Of a DNA stretch of 64,000 bases, positions 35,932 through 45,654 are shown piece after piece. The stretch comes from Thermogutta sp039793925 (lineage in GTDB: Bacteria; Planctomycetota; Planctomycetia; Pirellulales; Thermoguttaceae). Every line of letters starts with the position of its first letter. The first letter of the stretch is position 1. The DNA lies in the NCBI RefSeq assembly GCF_039793925.1, contig NZ_JBAMME010000346.1, positions 12,741-76,740 of the forward strand. Direction: 5' to 3'. The translations under genes and the position numbers were made by a program. The notes under the pieces are model-generated. The model searched no databases. It saw nothing but the letters and a program-made list of their open reading frames with translations, and was not told the DNA's origin.

Positions 35932-37611
35932 ATGTCGCAGCTTGAAGTCGCAAGCTCGAAAACAGCCCAAAAACTCGCAGCGATCGCGGGAAATCTTTAC
36001 ACCCTGCCCGCGGTCGCTCTCAAAGTCCTAGAACTGGTGGAACGTCCCGACGTGGACACCGCTATTCTCCGGGAGTGTATCGAGAAAGACCCCGCACTGG
36101 CGGCCAAAATTCTGAAAGTGGTCAATAGCTCACTCTACGGGCCTGCCCAACCGATTGGTGATTTAGGACAGGCCCTGGCCTTTTTGGGCGCAAAACCGCT
36201 TAAACTTCTGGTGCTGGGGTTTAGTCTTCCTCCGAAGCTGTTCCACGGTTTGGAAGCCAGGGTTCTTGCCTACTACTGGCGCCGCAGTCTCACGAAGGCC
36301 GTGGCCGCGCGCGAACTCAGCGAACATCTCCGGCATCGATCCAGCGACGAATGTTTCCTCGCCGGCCTTTTACAGGACCTTGGGCTCCTGGTCTTCATCC
36401 AGGCACTTGGCTCTCCCTTCCAGCGGTTTATTGAAAAGGTACTGGAACAGCGAGAGGATCTCTATAGAAGGGAGTGCGAAGTTTTCGGATTTGATCACCG
36501 TGACGTCTCCGCTGCCCTCCTCCGGCACTGGGGAATGCCCCCGAGCATTGCCGACGCCCTCAGTGCGGAGGTCGAATCAATGTCTCCGGTGACGGCCGAA
36601 ATTCGGAGTCGCCGGGCAATTTTGCAAGTCGCCGAGTCAGCAGCCATGCTGCTTGCCGAGGCTCGAAGCGACGTCTGGCCGGCCTGGCAACTGGGCGTGG
36701 AATCCCTGGGTGAAGGTCAAACGCGTGTCAAGCCGGACGACCTCCTCCGGCAAATTCACATGAAGGTCTTGCAACTAGGTGAAGTGCTCTCTCTCCGCCT
36801 GCCTCCGGGAGAAAATGTGGAAAAAATCCTTGCCCGTGCCCACAATGCTTTAGCCCGTGAAGCGGAAGCAGTGGCCGCGGTTCTGCTTTGTCCCGAGAGT
36901 CCGCCTACCGCGCAACTAGCAGCTCGCGCCACGGAAGACGAGGAACTCGAACGGACTCTCAATCACTACATCGAGCAGGGTGGCGAGTCGGCCGGGTGCA
37001 TGTCGGAAAAAAGCCTCACGATCGCCAACCTGCAAAAAGGCTGGAGCAACGCCCCTGACCGCAGCAAAGTTTTCGAAACCCACCGAGGCATCCGGCCGGA
37101 AAGTCAGGAAAGCCTCGAAAAGTACGATGTCACGTCCCCTGCCAGCGACCCCGGTTTGCTGGGCGCTTTGCGGAATGCCGTGACCTGGTGCCGCACCAAC
37201 CGTTGCGGTCTGAGCCTGGTGCTGATTGATTATCTCGAACTAGGCGATCTGGTCGTGCGTCTTGGCCCCGGAATTCTGGACACTCTTCAAAACGTGTTAT
37301 TCAAAGCCTGCCAGGGGCTGGAACACCCGGGTAGTGTTACATGGCCGTTTGGAGATGCCGGCTGTGCGTGGATTCTGCCAGACTGCGAACGCGAGCTGGC
37401 CGTCACCTACGCCCATGAATTGATGCGCCGTCTCCGCTCGGTCTTTGCCGCGTCCTGGAACGTGGCGGTCCGGCTCCGCTTGGGTGTCTCGTATGTGGCA
37501 ACCCCGGCCCCCAATTTTCCGCCTGAGGATCTTCTCGTCGCTGCGGAGCGATGTCTTTTTGGATCCGGCGCTTGCGGTGGGGGCGTCGTCAAAAGCATCG
37601 AAATTTACTGA
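35932..37611 (+). CDS. HDOD-domain signalling protein with decayed GGDEF tail
   Basis: A 559-residue cytosolic protein. Residues 15-215 are an HDOD domain: TLPAVALKVLELVERPDVDTAIL, then DPALAAKILKVVNSSLYG, LFLGAKPLKLLVLG-type core (here LAFLGAKPLKLL), and FLAGLLQDLGLLVF, where the HD pair is replaced by QD. The last 160 residues look like a GGDEF fold (GLSLVLIDYLELGDLVVRLG ... MRRLRSVFAASWNVAVRLRLGVS), but the signature is FGDAG rather than GGDEF, so no cyclase activity is expected. The start has AAGGA eight bases before ATG 35932. Such proteins act in signalling in other bacteria; the partner is unknown. Confidence 0.9.
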   Translation: MSQLEVASSKTAQKLAAIAGNLYTLPAVALKVLELVERPDVDTAILRECIEKDPALAAKILKVVNSSLYGPAQPIGDLGQALAFLGAKPLKLLVLGFSLPPKLFHGLEARVLAYYWRRSLTKAVAARELSEHLRHRSSDECFLAGLLQDLGLLVFIQALGSPFQRFIEKVLEQREDLYRRECEVFGFDHRDVSAALLRHWGMPPSIADALSAEVESMSPVTAEIRSRRAILQVAESAAMLLAEARSDVWPAWQLGVESLGEGQTRVKPDDLLRQIHMKVLQLGEVLSLRLPPGENVEKILARAHNALAREAEAVAAVLLCPESPPTAQLAARATEDEELERTLNHYIEQGGESAGCMSEKSLTIANLQKGWSNAPDRSKVFETHRGIRPESQESLEKYDVTSPASDPGLLGALRNAVTWCRTNRCGLSLVLIDYLELGDLVVRLGPGILDTLQNVLFKACQGLEHPGSVTWPFGDAGCAWILPDCERELAVTYAHELMRRLRSVFAASWNVAVRLRLGVSYVATPAPNFPPEDLLVAAERCLFGSGACGGGVVKSIEIY

Positions 37612-37758
37612 GCGCCCTTCTTGTGCCCATACGGGTTGGAACGCTGTCTCCGCCAGTCTTGCCTGCGCAACTCATCCCCGCACAATTACATGACAAGAGG
37701 AAAATATGCTGGGAGCTCAGCCGTTTACTTTGCCACAGATATTGGAAGGTTAACCGGG

Positions 37759-38739
37759 ATGAAACACACTGGCGCACGCCCCTGGGAAACAGATGCTCCC
37801 ATCCGCGTTGGTATTTCAGCGTGTCTTTTGGGACAACTCGTCCGATACGACGGCACCCATAAGCATGATCCTTTCCTCAGCCAAACTCTGGGACGCTACG
37901 TGGAATGGGTACCCGTGTGTCCGGAGGTGGAAATTGGCCTGGGTGTTCCCCGACCAACGCTGCGTCTGGAGTGGCGTGAAAAAGAGGTCGCATTGATCAT
38001 GCCGAGCGAGAATCGAGACCTCACAAATGTCATGCGACGGTTTGCAGCTCGGCGTATCAAAGATTTGATGGACGCCGACATCTGCGGATATGTGCTCAAA
38101 AAAAATTCCCCCAGTTGCGGAATGGAACGCGTCAAAGTTTACAAGCCGGAGGGCCAACCGGCGGGAACCTCTCGTGGAATCTTCGCCGATGTTCTGCTCC
38201 AAAAAATGCCCTACCTGCCCGTGGAAGAGGAAGGCCGTCTCCATGACCCCCGACTTCGAGAAAACTGGATCACGCGGATTTTTGCTTTTCACCGCCTGAA
38301 AACACTTTGGGCGTCGCGTTGGACACTCCACGACCTTGTAGACTTCCACACCGCTCACAAGTACCTTCTTCTCGCCCATTCGCCACAGCATTACAAGACT
38401 CTGGGCCAGCTTGTTGCGCAGGCAAAAGAATTCTCCCGCGCAGAATTGAAGTCCCAGTATGAGGCGGAATTCATGACCGCCTTAAAGCGACTGGCCACCC
38501 CCGCCAAGAACTGCAACGTTCTCCAACACATGCTCGGTTTTTTTAAAAAGGAACTTCCCGAGGATGTCCGGAAAGAAATTCGGGAGGCTATTGAGGACTA
38601 CCGGCAGGGGATTGTCCCGCTCATCGTTCCAATCACCCTGATCGCCCATTACGCCAGACGGCTTCAAATTGAGTATCTTCTCAACCAGGTCTATCTTTCG
38701 CCACATCCCAAGGAATTGGCCCTCCGCAATCACGTTTGA
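37759..38739 (+). CDS. DUF523-DUF1722 (YbgA-like) protein
   Basis: A 326-residue protein made of two known uncharacterised domains. DUF523 spans about residues 15-165: VGISACLLGQLVRYDGTHKHD, WVPVCPEVEIGLGVPRPTLRL, and KKNSPSCGMERVKVY, a Cys-bearing motif set that may bind metal or sulfur. DUF1722 spans about 185-310, from LVDFHTAHKYLLLAHSPQHY. The same fusion occurs in many bacteria. The start is ATG 37759, with GGAAGG nine bases upstream; the frame is open further back but without family match. It lies 147 bases after the HDOD gene. Function unknown, though DUF523 proteins have been linked to RNA or sulfur chemistry elsewhere without firm proof. Confidence 0.9.
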   Translation: MKHTGARPWETDAPIRVGISACLLGQLVRYDGTHKHDPFLSQTLGRYVEWVPVCPEVEIGLGVPRPTLRLEWREKEVALIMPSENRDLTNVMRRFAARRIKDLMDADICGYVLKKNSPSCGMERVKVYKPEGQPAGTSRGIFADVLLQKMPYLPVEEEGRLHDPRLRENWITRIFAFHRLKTLWASRWTLHDLVDFHTAHKYLLLAHSPQHYKTLGQLVAQAKEFSRAELKSQYEAEFMTALKRLATPAKNCNVLQHMLGFFKKELPEDVRKEIREAIEDYRQGIVPLIVPITLIAHYARRLQIEYLLNQVYLSPHPKELALRNHV

Positions 38740-38801
38740 CTGCTCCGCCGGATGCCGCTTTCCGATTTTTTGAATGAGGTGAAAATTCCCCGAGCGGGTT
38801 C

Positions 38802-41669
38802 TCAGGTCTCGCCAGAACTCATTGCGCCGGCACGAATGACGCGGAGGAGATACCATTCGCATTGCACCTGTTCGGCAGGTGACTCTGCGCGAAGGAAAAG
38901 CCGAATCGTCACCTTCCTACCGTTTAAGTGAGAAACATCCACCCGAAAAGGCTCCGGGAGTGTAGCAGTGCCCCGCTCAGGAACGGCGGTATCCCCTAAC
39001 GATTGGCCGTCGGCGAGAACTTCTAGCCGGACTCCGGGGGTTCTTGAAGGCCGGCAAACCAGGACTTCCAGCGCTTGCGCATCGGCTGGCAGGAGGATGG
39101 TTCGCTCGATAGCGAAATTTCCCCGAAAAACGTGTGTCCAGCGGAATTCCGGCGGGCTCCCCCTCTGATCAAGATAGCTCACAACCTGCGGGCCCTGGAT
39201 TGCATCTGATTCCGGCGCGACAATCCGCCATCCTTCCCAGCAAGGAAAGAGCAGCACTTGCCGCCGATGGATCTCCTGAAGAAGTTTTTCGGTATCCACC
39301 ACCAGGGTCGGCTCAAGCCAGTCGGCCAGATCTCGAATATTCCATGGATCGGCAGCGAGAGGCCGTTCCCCTTCTGCCTCGTCCACTTTCAAGACAAGCT
39401 GCGCGTTTTCCAGATTTTTGCCGACAAGAGAAATCTCGCCGGGCTCGAAAACACGTTGGGAACCAACCAGCACGGGAGAACGAGCCAGCGTCTCTGTCGT
39501 GGCACCCGCAAGCAACACTTCTCCCCAAATGCAGCCGCCGTCACCCGCTTCTGAATCAATGCCCAATTCAAGGCGGACGCCATTCACCCACGGATGGAGA
39601 GGGTAAGTCAACTGGGTCCCCGAGGTCACTCCGATTCCCCAGCCATAGAGCCGTCCAGCGCTGTGGAGAGGTCGCCCCAAGAGGTTCGCATCGAGATGAT
39701 AGCCCCATCGTGCACCCAGCGTGCTCGCCTCTTGATACCTCACTCCTTCCAGGCGTGTCAGCGGGACTTCGCCAGGCCCATAGACTCTTCGCCATATGAT
39801 TGCCCGATGCGGGATCCACAAAGGTTGCGTGCTCCAGGGTGGCTGCACCATGTGATACCAACTGTCGGGAAGACTCTTGTCGCCGCGTGCTCGCGGCCAG
39901 AATCGCTTCAGTGATGTGGTTACCCGTAGTCCGTCCGCACACTCGATCTCCATCAAAATATCATCAGGCCCGGTGATCAGTCCCACACGGGACCGGATGA
40001 CGCTCTCCCATGGATTCAGGTCCGGCAGGTGGAGTTCGGCCAATTCATCGAAGGCAAACTGTTCGATTCCCTCTTCAGTAAGCAACCGAACGCCTTTTTC
40101 CGTCCATTGCACCGCCCGATAGCGAACTCGGCGTCCATCCGTCAGAAAAGCCCAACCCGGCTGATATTCCTCGCCCACGGATTTCCAGACCACTCGTTTC
40201 ACCGCAGCGGTAACGATGTCGATGTGGTCCTGGAACGGCCCATCAGGCCAATAAACACGCGAGTAAGGATAAACACGGAGCCGAGCCGGCCACGTCCGGT
40301 TATCTTTGACCTCGGCAGGTCGAGCACTGTCCACCTTCCCCGGCAACCGATCGCCCCCCACAAACTCGATGTAACCCTCAGCGGGAACCATCTGGCGGCC
40401 AGGTTGAGTATCCACAATCCAGCGGATGCGGATGTCATCTCCGAACAGTTTCCGGCCACCCAATTCCGGGACATCCCCAGGGTCCCCCCAGCCCGCGATT
40501 TCGGGCCCGGTAAGCAAAGAGCCATCTGTCCATTCCGCGACAAAACGCTCATATTGAACCGGCGTTTCCTCAAATCGCGCGAAAAGATGTTGTGCCTCCG
40601 GTCGCCGGCTGCGGTAGCCAAGGTAGCGGTATATTCCCAGAAGATAATTCCGCGTGGAAGAAGACAGCTCCTTGACCTGGCGAACATTTCGAAATGCCAG
40701 CTCGTCCGCGACAAGGTTCATCACCAGTGTGTTCAGCGGATCAAAATAGTCGGGTTTATCTTTCTCCGCGTGGAGAGTTTTCTGAGCGGGATTCATCACG
40801 CTCGGGATGTCGGTGACGTCCACGGCACCCAAAAAATGTCCAAAACTATGAACCAATGTCATCAACTGCATCTGCGCCGTGTACGTCTGTTGCACATCCG
40901 GGATCACCAGATGAGACTCGAAGAGCCCCAGTGGATAATGGAATTCACCGTTACCGGCCACGCGAAGCTGGCTGCTCACTCCCAGGACGAGAAGGACGTC
41001 ATCTGGCCTCACTTTGCGGCGAAAATCATCGAGCAGCGATTCCACCGACTGGAAGGCATTATCCGAGGTCCACGTTCCGACCCTGACAATCTGGAAGCGA
41101 ACACCGCAAAACCATTCCACAAACTTGGAAGCCTCCTCCACCTGCCTACGCAATCGCGGCTCCCACACCTCGCGGACAGCCGGCTGCTCCTCGTCTACAA
41201 ATAGAGCGACGGGAATTGTGGTCGTCCGCTGATCCATTTTTTGGGACGGTGCTATCCACACACCGGGGCGAAGATTCCCCACATGCACCTGCCGCAGGAC
41301 GATTGACTCTCCCTGAAGCGCTATTTCGTAAATCGTGTTGAGTTCAGCCCGCTCTTCCAGAGATGAAGAACCCGCCTTAACACCGACAACCGGCGACGTC
41401 GTGGCAAAGACGGGAACCAATCCTCCACTGGGTATCCGAAACGCCCGTGGTTGGGAGGTCCCATCTCGAATTTCTACCTCGGCCTCTGACTCCAGTTTAT
41501 TAACGAGTACGACCACACCTGCCCACGCACTGTGGGTCGTCGCCGCGAATGATAAAACAACCAACAGGAAAAAGTTGGACAGCGGTCCGCGCATGAATAA
41601 CCATCGCGAGGATAGGGCGATGTTGGGAATGACAATGAGAGGAAAAAATAACGTCCTGCTCACCGGCAT
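38802..41669 (-). CDS. Large secreted protein with metzincin-like motif lacking the catalytic Glu
   Basis: A 955-residue exported protein with a signal ending near residue 50 (SFAATTHSAWA). Around residue 274 the motif HSFGHFLGAVD (274-284) keeps the two His and a third Asp ligand of the HExxHxxGxxH/D metzincin signature, but the catalytic Glu is Ser275. A later SVMNPAQ resembles the Met-turn. Further on there are beta-rich segments with WxDG repeats (VAEWTDGSLLTG, WAFLTDGRRVRYRA), and an NPCBM-like module near the end (LEGVRYQEASTLGARWGY ... PWVNGVRLELGIDS). Start ATG 41669 has GGAG eight bases before it; ATG 41594 lacks one. Probably surface or periplasmic; any activity is unproven. Confidence 0.78.
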   Translation of the reverse strand: MPVSRTLFFPLIVIPNIALSSRWLFMRGPLSNFFLLVVLSFAATTHSAWAGVVVLVNKLESEAEVEIRDGTSQPRAFRIPSGGLVPVFATTSPVVGVKAGSSSLEERAELNTIYEIALQGESIVLRQVHVGNLRPGVWIAPSQKMDQRTTTIPVALFVDEEQPAVREVWEPRLRRQVEEASKFVEWFCGVRFQIVRVGTWTSDNAFQSVESLLDDFRRKVRPDDVLLVLGVSSQLRVAGNGEFHYPLGLFESHLVIPDVQQTYTAQMQLMTLVHSFGHFLGAVDVTDIPSVMNPAQKTLHAEKDKPDYFDPLNTLVMNLVADELAFRNVRQVKELSSSTRNYLLGIYRYLGYRSRRPEAQHLFARFEETPVQYERFVAEWTDGSLLTGPEIAGWGDPGDVPELGGRKLFGDDIRIRWIVDTQPGRQMVPAEGYIEFVGGDRLPGKVDSARPAEVKDNRTWPARLRVYPYSRVYWPDGPFQDHIDIVTAAVKRVVWKSVGEEYQPGWAFLTDGRRVRYRAVQWTEKGVRLLTEEGIEQFAFDELAELHLPDLNPWESVIRSRVGLITGPDDILMEIECADGLRVTTSLKRFWPRARGDKSLPDSWYHMVQPPWSTQPLWIPHRAIIWRRVYGPGEVPLTRLEGVRYQEASTLGARWGYHLDANLLGRPLHSAGRLYGWGIGVTSGTQLTYPLHPWVNGVRLELGIDSEAGDGGCIWGEVLLAGATTETLARSPVLVGSQRVFEPGEISLVGKNLENAQLVLKVDEAEGERPLAADPWNIRDLADWLEPTLVVDTEKLLQEIHRRQVLLFPCWEGWRIVAPESDAIQGPQVVSYLDQRGSPPEFRWTHVFRGNFAIERTILLPADAQALEVLVCRPSRTPGVRLEVLADGQSLGDTAVPERGTATLPEPFRVDVSHLNGRKVTIRLFLRAESPAEQVQCEWYLLRVIRAGAMSSGET

Positions 41670-41825
41670 GGGGACTGCTCCGGAGTCTGTCGCGGTGGTC
41701 CCTCCGTTCGGCGAACTTCTGGGGTTCTAAACCAGATCAAAGTCAAAATTGGCTGAGACACGACGCTCGAGCCCTTTGACTTTTCTCGATCTTTTACGCG
41801 GGAACCTGCCCGTTTTGAAGTGCAG

Positions 41826-43232
41826 CTACTCTGCCCGGGCCTGATGGGTCACGGGGTGGAGTCCCAACTTCCCGAGCAGTCGGTGAAGAGCCGCTATCAG
41901 TGTCTCTTCCACATTTTCCGCAAATGGGCCAGGCAGTCCATAATAGATCATACTGTAATCAGGTTCGTATCCGCCACCCAATAACACGTTTTTCGATGGG
42001 ATATAACACATCACGTCATTGGCATAACCAATAACAACCAAATCTTCCTGCGGAAACTCCTTTTTCAACCGCAGGTCGTACTCCACGCAGACTTCACCAC
42101 CAATCGCCACGAGCGTGAGGGTTTCATCAAAACGGATCGCTTGAATAGGAACACTCACCGCTCGAATGGGCTTGCCTGCATCATACAGCTCAAGCATTCG
42201 CCGAGCTCTTCGCTCCCGATATACATCCTTGGCGGCGAGTGCCTTCTGCAACTCGTCCTCAAATTGTTCGCGAGTATGGGGACGGAACTCCAACTCAGCG
42301 ACGTCGACGACAGCATGTAGCGGCCCGCGAACAGCCTTCATAGGCCCGGCCAGTACGCGCTCCACTTCGGCTGCCAGTGCCTCTCCGTGCTGCTGCACAT
42401 AGGCGATCTCCCCACGCGGATTCGGATTTTGATCGCCCCCGCAGAGAATCGTGAACATGGCCGTCACGCCGGGATGTGCTTCCTCGATTTTTGCCTGGGC
42501 AACTCCCGCATAATCTCCATGAATCTTGTAAAAATCCTCGCCTGTATTGCCCCCAATCGTTGTGCAATGACAGGCATATCCGAATAGAACCGCACGCAAT
42601 GTGCCATCCGAGCCTGTCACTTTAATCACGGGCACATCGTGATCCACGGGTCCCTCGGGATTGACCCCCAAAACAACCGTGTCTCCGCGTTTCTCCCGAC
42701 GATTCACGGCAAAGCCCACGGTTCCATGACCCACACTCAACTGGGCCGGCTGCAGATTGTCCAGGCCTTGCCCGATAATCGTCACAAGCTTATCCAGCAG
42801 TTGGCTGGTATACTCATGAATCGTTTCCGTTTCTTCCGGAGAGAATTGATACATCACACGCAGATTCTTGCCCACCACCGGTCCGCTGTGGGTGTGAGAG
42901 CACGTCAACAAGATTTCCTCGCGGTTCAGTCCATATTTTTCCTTGGCCCTGGTGAACAGCTCCGCCGAAAAGTCGTTGCTATAGCCAATCAGGTCGGTTG
43001 TCAGGATGACAATTCGATGACCTTCTGCGTCCCGGATGGCCAGGCATTTGGCCCAGAGGTCCTGAAGGACGCCCACCGAGGGTTTGTTTCGCGATGCATA
43101 TCCCGACATGCGAATCGGTTTTTCGGGAGTAATCTTCACTCGGGCAATACCCACAGCAAACTCATCGGCCGAGAGTACAGCGGCGGGCAGGCTCAAACAC
43201 ACACTCAGCACGAATGCACTGGCCAACCTCAT
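41826..43232 (-). CDS. Neutral/alkaline ceramidase-like secreted hydrolase
   Basis: A 468-residue protein with a signal peptide (MRLASAFVLSVCLSLPAAVLS) and the N-terminal domain of neutral/alkaline non-lysosomal ceramidases: FAVGIARVKITPEKPIRMSGY, the zinc region ILLTCSHTHSGPVVG, and VLFGYACHCTTIGG with candidate ligands, plus TILCGGDQNPNPRGE. It lacks the separate C-terminal beta domain of full ceramidases, so the natural substrate need not be ceramide. ATG 43232 has GGAG eight bases before it. It begins 15 bases after the stop of the related 43248-44630 gene, so the two form an operon. Confidence 0.88.
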   Translation of the reverse strand: MRLASAFVLSVCLSLPAAVLSADEFAVGIARVKITPEKPIRMSGYASRNKPSVGVLQDLWAKCLAIRDAEGHRIVILTTDLIGYSNDFSAELFTRAKEKYGLNREEILLTCSHTHSGPVVGKNLRVMYQFSPEETETIHEYTSQLLDKLVTIIGQGLDNLQPAQLSVGHGTVGFAVNRREKRGDTVVLGVNPEGPVDHDVPVIKVTGSDGTLRAVLFGYACHCTTIGGNTGEDFYKIHGDYAGVAQAKIEEAHPGVTAMFTILCGGDQNPNPRGEIAYVQQHGEALAAEVERVLAGPMKAVRGPLHAVVDVAELEFRPHTREQFEDELQKALAAKDVYRERRARRMLELYDAGKPIRAVSVPIQAIRFDETLTLVAIGGEVCVEYDLRLKKEFPQEDLVVIGYANDVMCYIPSKNVLLGGGYEPDYSMIYYGLPGPFAENVEETLIAALHRLLGKLGLHPVTHQARAE

Positions 43233-43247
43233 GAGAGACACTCCTTT

Positions 43248-44630
43248 CTAATTCTGTAACAGCTTGGCGATTACGTTCTTCAACATCTCTTCATTTCTCG
43301 GGTCGAGAAAAGTCGCGCTCGGTTCGTATCCGCCTTCCTCGTACGCCTTGGCTGTGCAAATATATCCAGGAGCAAGGTCTCCATATGCGGCCACTGCTAC
43401 GAAGCGATTCGGTCGTACCGACTGGGCATAAAGCTGGTACTCGACGAAACATTCTCCAGGCAGATGCAAGATGGCACCCTCGTTGATCTCCAAGAGCTGC
43501 GCAAGGAAGGGTTGCTGCGCCCGTGCCAGAAACGCCAAGCCCTCTGCGGCGCGGATTCTCTGCACAGGATCTAAATCCCTTTGATTGACCCGAGCTTGAA
43601 GCTCGGATTCTGAATAACCGGAATCAGATCGCGGGATGAAGCAAAACGACGCAACGCGCCAATTCAGGCTGCGAACGGGCTCATAGCGAGTATTTTTGCA
43701 GGCCTTGCTCATAGCACGATAGAGACGTTCGGTGAGCTGGTCGCGGGCCTCGCGCGTGCCGTCATTGTATTTGCCCATCGTAATGTTCCCGGCACATCCG
43801 GTGAAGTAAATCTGCATCACATTTTCTTCCTGCTCGAGTTGCCTGCGGGCGAATCCCGGCACATCGGCGCTGGCCCGGGGATCTCCGTAAAAGCTCTGGG
43901 GATGTGTGGCATAATAATGCAGCCGGACAAGCGGCTTTCCATCCCGGGCAAACGTAACCGTCCGGACGTATGGATCGATCAAACCTTCCGGAAGCGCCCG
44001 GATTTGTGGATCCTTACAGGAGCTGTATCGGACTACCAGTTTTCCCTCGGGGGTCCAGGCTCGGCGATTGGAAGCGACCTGTTCCACAACGGCTGAGCCA
44101 AAGCCCACCTCGTTAAACGGCTTCAGTCGCTCCGTCGCACTTTTGACTTCGGTGGCCAGCTTGTCCGTCACGGCCTCCATAAAAGCAAAGTCCACGTAAG
44201 GAAGCGTCGCCCCCGACTGGTCGAGAATCTTCTGTACGTCCCCGTTCGTGTAAGGGGCGGTATGCTGGTGGACGGTTTGCACAGCCACATGGGAGGGAGG
44301 AATGCCAAGAGCGCTGGCGATCTTTTCCTGAAACTGCCGATAGCTCGAATTGCACAGACCACACCAGTCCACGGCGCACAGGACATAACGCGATTTCCCA
44401 TCATCCAAAACGACCCCACGGGCTTCCAGCGGAGTTTCCACCTCCTTCACCGGCACCAGCCAGATCAGCGGATGCCGACCATTAACGGGTGGAGTGACGT
44501 CGCACTGAAACGTAGCGAGCTTCAATTCTCCTGCGTGCGGAGACTCCTCTGCCCTTCCCCGCCCTTGCCCCAGAAATTCAAGAAAGAAGCAAAGCACAAC
44601 CAACAGCCGCGCAACGATCAACCTCATCAT
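43248..44630 (-). CDS. Second ceramidase-like secreted hydrolase
   Basis: A 460-residue protein with a signal peptide (MMRLIVARLLVVLCFFLEFL) and distant ceramidase-domain features: LATFQCDVTPPVNGRHPLIW, the metal-region AVQTVHQHTAPYTNG, LVRLHYYATHPQSFYG and YFTGCAGNITMGKYND. The HTHSG of its neighbour is HQHTA here. The C terminus (ECFVEYQLYAQSV ... YGDLAPGYICTAKAYEEGGYEPS) parallels the neighbour's. The two are diverged tandem paralogues. The start is ATG 44630, with GGGAG ten bases upstream. It is first in the two-gene operon and diverges from purN. Confidence 0.85.
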   Translation of the reverse strand: MMRLIVARLLVVLCFFLEFLGQGRGRAEESPHAGELKLATFQCDVTPPVNGRHPLIWLVPVKEVETPLEARGVVLDDGKSRYVLCAVDWCGLCNSSYRQFQEKIASALGIPPSHVAVQTVHQHTAPYTNGDVQKILDQSGATLPYVDFAFMEAVTDKLATEVKSATERLKPFNEVGFGSAVVEQVASNRRAWTPEGKLVVRYSSCKDPQIRALPEGLIDPYVRTVTFARDGKPLVRLHYYATHPQSFYGDPRASADVPGFARRQLEQEENVMQIYFTGCAGNITMGKYNDGTREARDQLTERLYRAMSKACKNTRYEPVRSLNWRVASFCFIPRSDSGYSESELQARVNQRDLDPVQRIRAAEGLAFLARAQQPFLAQLLEINEGAILHLPGECFVEYQLYAQSVRPNRFVAVAAYGDLAPGYICTAKAYEEGGYEPSATFLDPRNEEMLKNVIAKLLQN

Positions 44631-44896
44631 TACGTGGTTTCTCCCTCGCGGTGGAGTGCGAACAAATGCCAGAATATCCGCCGCCTGAGCAGCGGTGGTC
44701 GCCAACGGCGCATTCAGTATAGCCGCGCCCATCGCGTTGTCCACTCACCAGTGATCCAACGTCCCCGCATGATCGCGTGTGAACCGGGGTGACCGGATGA
44801 ACTTTTTGATCAACGCTTTACGTCTGGCGGCAACTCCTTTAGAGTAATTTTTGTTTGCAAACGACCCACTACGGCCCTATCCGAGGAGACGACAGA

Positions 44897-45568
44897 ATGC
44901 CGGTCAGAGGAACGACTAAGTCCGAAAAGCTATTTCCCATCGCGGTACTTATTTCGGGAGCGGGGACAACGCTCAAGAATCTCATTGAAAAAAAGAATGC
45001 GGGAAAGCTGCCGGTGGACATTAAGCTTGTCATATCCAGCAATCCCCAGGCGGGCGGCCTGCAACATGCGGCGGCCGCGGGGATTCCCGTGATCGTGGTG
45101 GATTGGAACAAGTACCGCGACCCGCAGCCTTTCAGCGAGGAAATCTTCGATCATTGTCGACGACAAAACGTGAAGCTCGTTGTCATGGGCGGCTTTTTGA
45201 AAAGGCTTGTCATCCCACCCGACTTCGAGAATCGGGTCGTGAACATTCACCCTGCTCTCATTCCGGCATTTTGCGGTCAAGGGTTTTACGGCCTCCGGGT
45301 CCATCAGGCTGTGCTGGACTACGGGGCCAAACTCACCGGTTGCACGGTGCACTTTGCGGACAATCTTTATGATCACGGCCCGATTATCCTTCAACGAGTT
45401 GTGCCCGTGCTCGATGACGATACGCCCGAGACTTTGGCAGCCCGCGTATTCGAGGAAGAATGTAAGGCTTACCCTGAGGCCATCACGCTGATTGCCGAAG
45501 GCCGGGTCCAGGTGGAAGGTCGCAAAGTGAAAATTCTACCGCCCAAGGATGTGGGTTTTGAATTGTGA
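44897..45568 (+). CDS. purN: Phosphoribosylglycinamide formyltransferase
   Basis: PurN transfers the formyl group of 10-formyl-THF to GAR in purine synthesis. The 223-residue protein has PIAVLISGAGTTLKNLI (phosphate loop), VVNIHPALIPAF with catalytic Asn and His, and TGCTVHFADNLYDHGPII with the catalytic Asp. The family loop usually reads GGRGSN; here it is SGAGTT, a visible variation. ATG 44897 has GAGGAG eight bases before it. fhs, which makes the formyl donor, follows after 86 bases on the same strand. Confidence 0.94.
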   Translation: MPVRGTTKSEKLFPIAVLISGAGTTLKNLIEKKNAGKLPVDIKLVISSNPQAGGLQHAAAAGIPVIVVDWNKYRDPQPFSEEIFDHCRRQNVKLVVMGGFLKRLVIPPDFENRVVNIHPALIPAFCGQGFYGLRVHQAVLDYGAKLTGCTVHFADNLYDHGPIILQRVVPVLDDDTPETLAARVFEEECKAYPEAITLIAEGRVQVEGRKVKILPPKDVGFEL

Positions 45569-45654
45569 CGGCTTACCCCCATCCTTCTTTTTCCGCCTTC
45601 ACCGAAAATACAACCCACAATCTGTGTCTCAGGAAATCAACTGGGAGGGTGTCC

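Noticed and set aside
40029..41204. 391-codon plus-strand frame inside the large secreted protein gene
   Set aside because: Composition is His/Pro/Arg-rich with no fold pattern, and it mirrors the coding strand. The opposite frame has a signal peptide and long-range structure.
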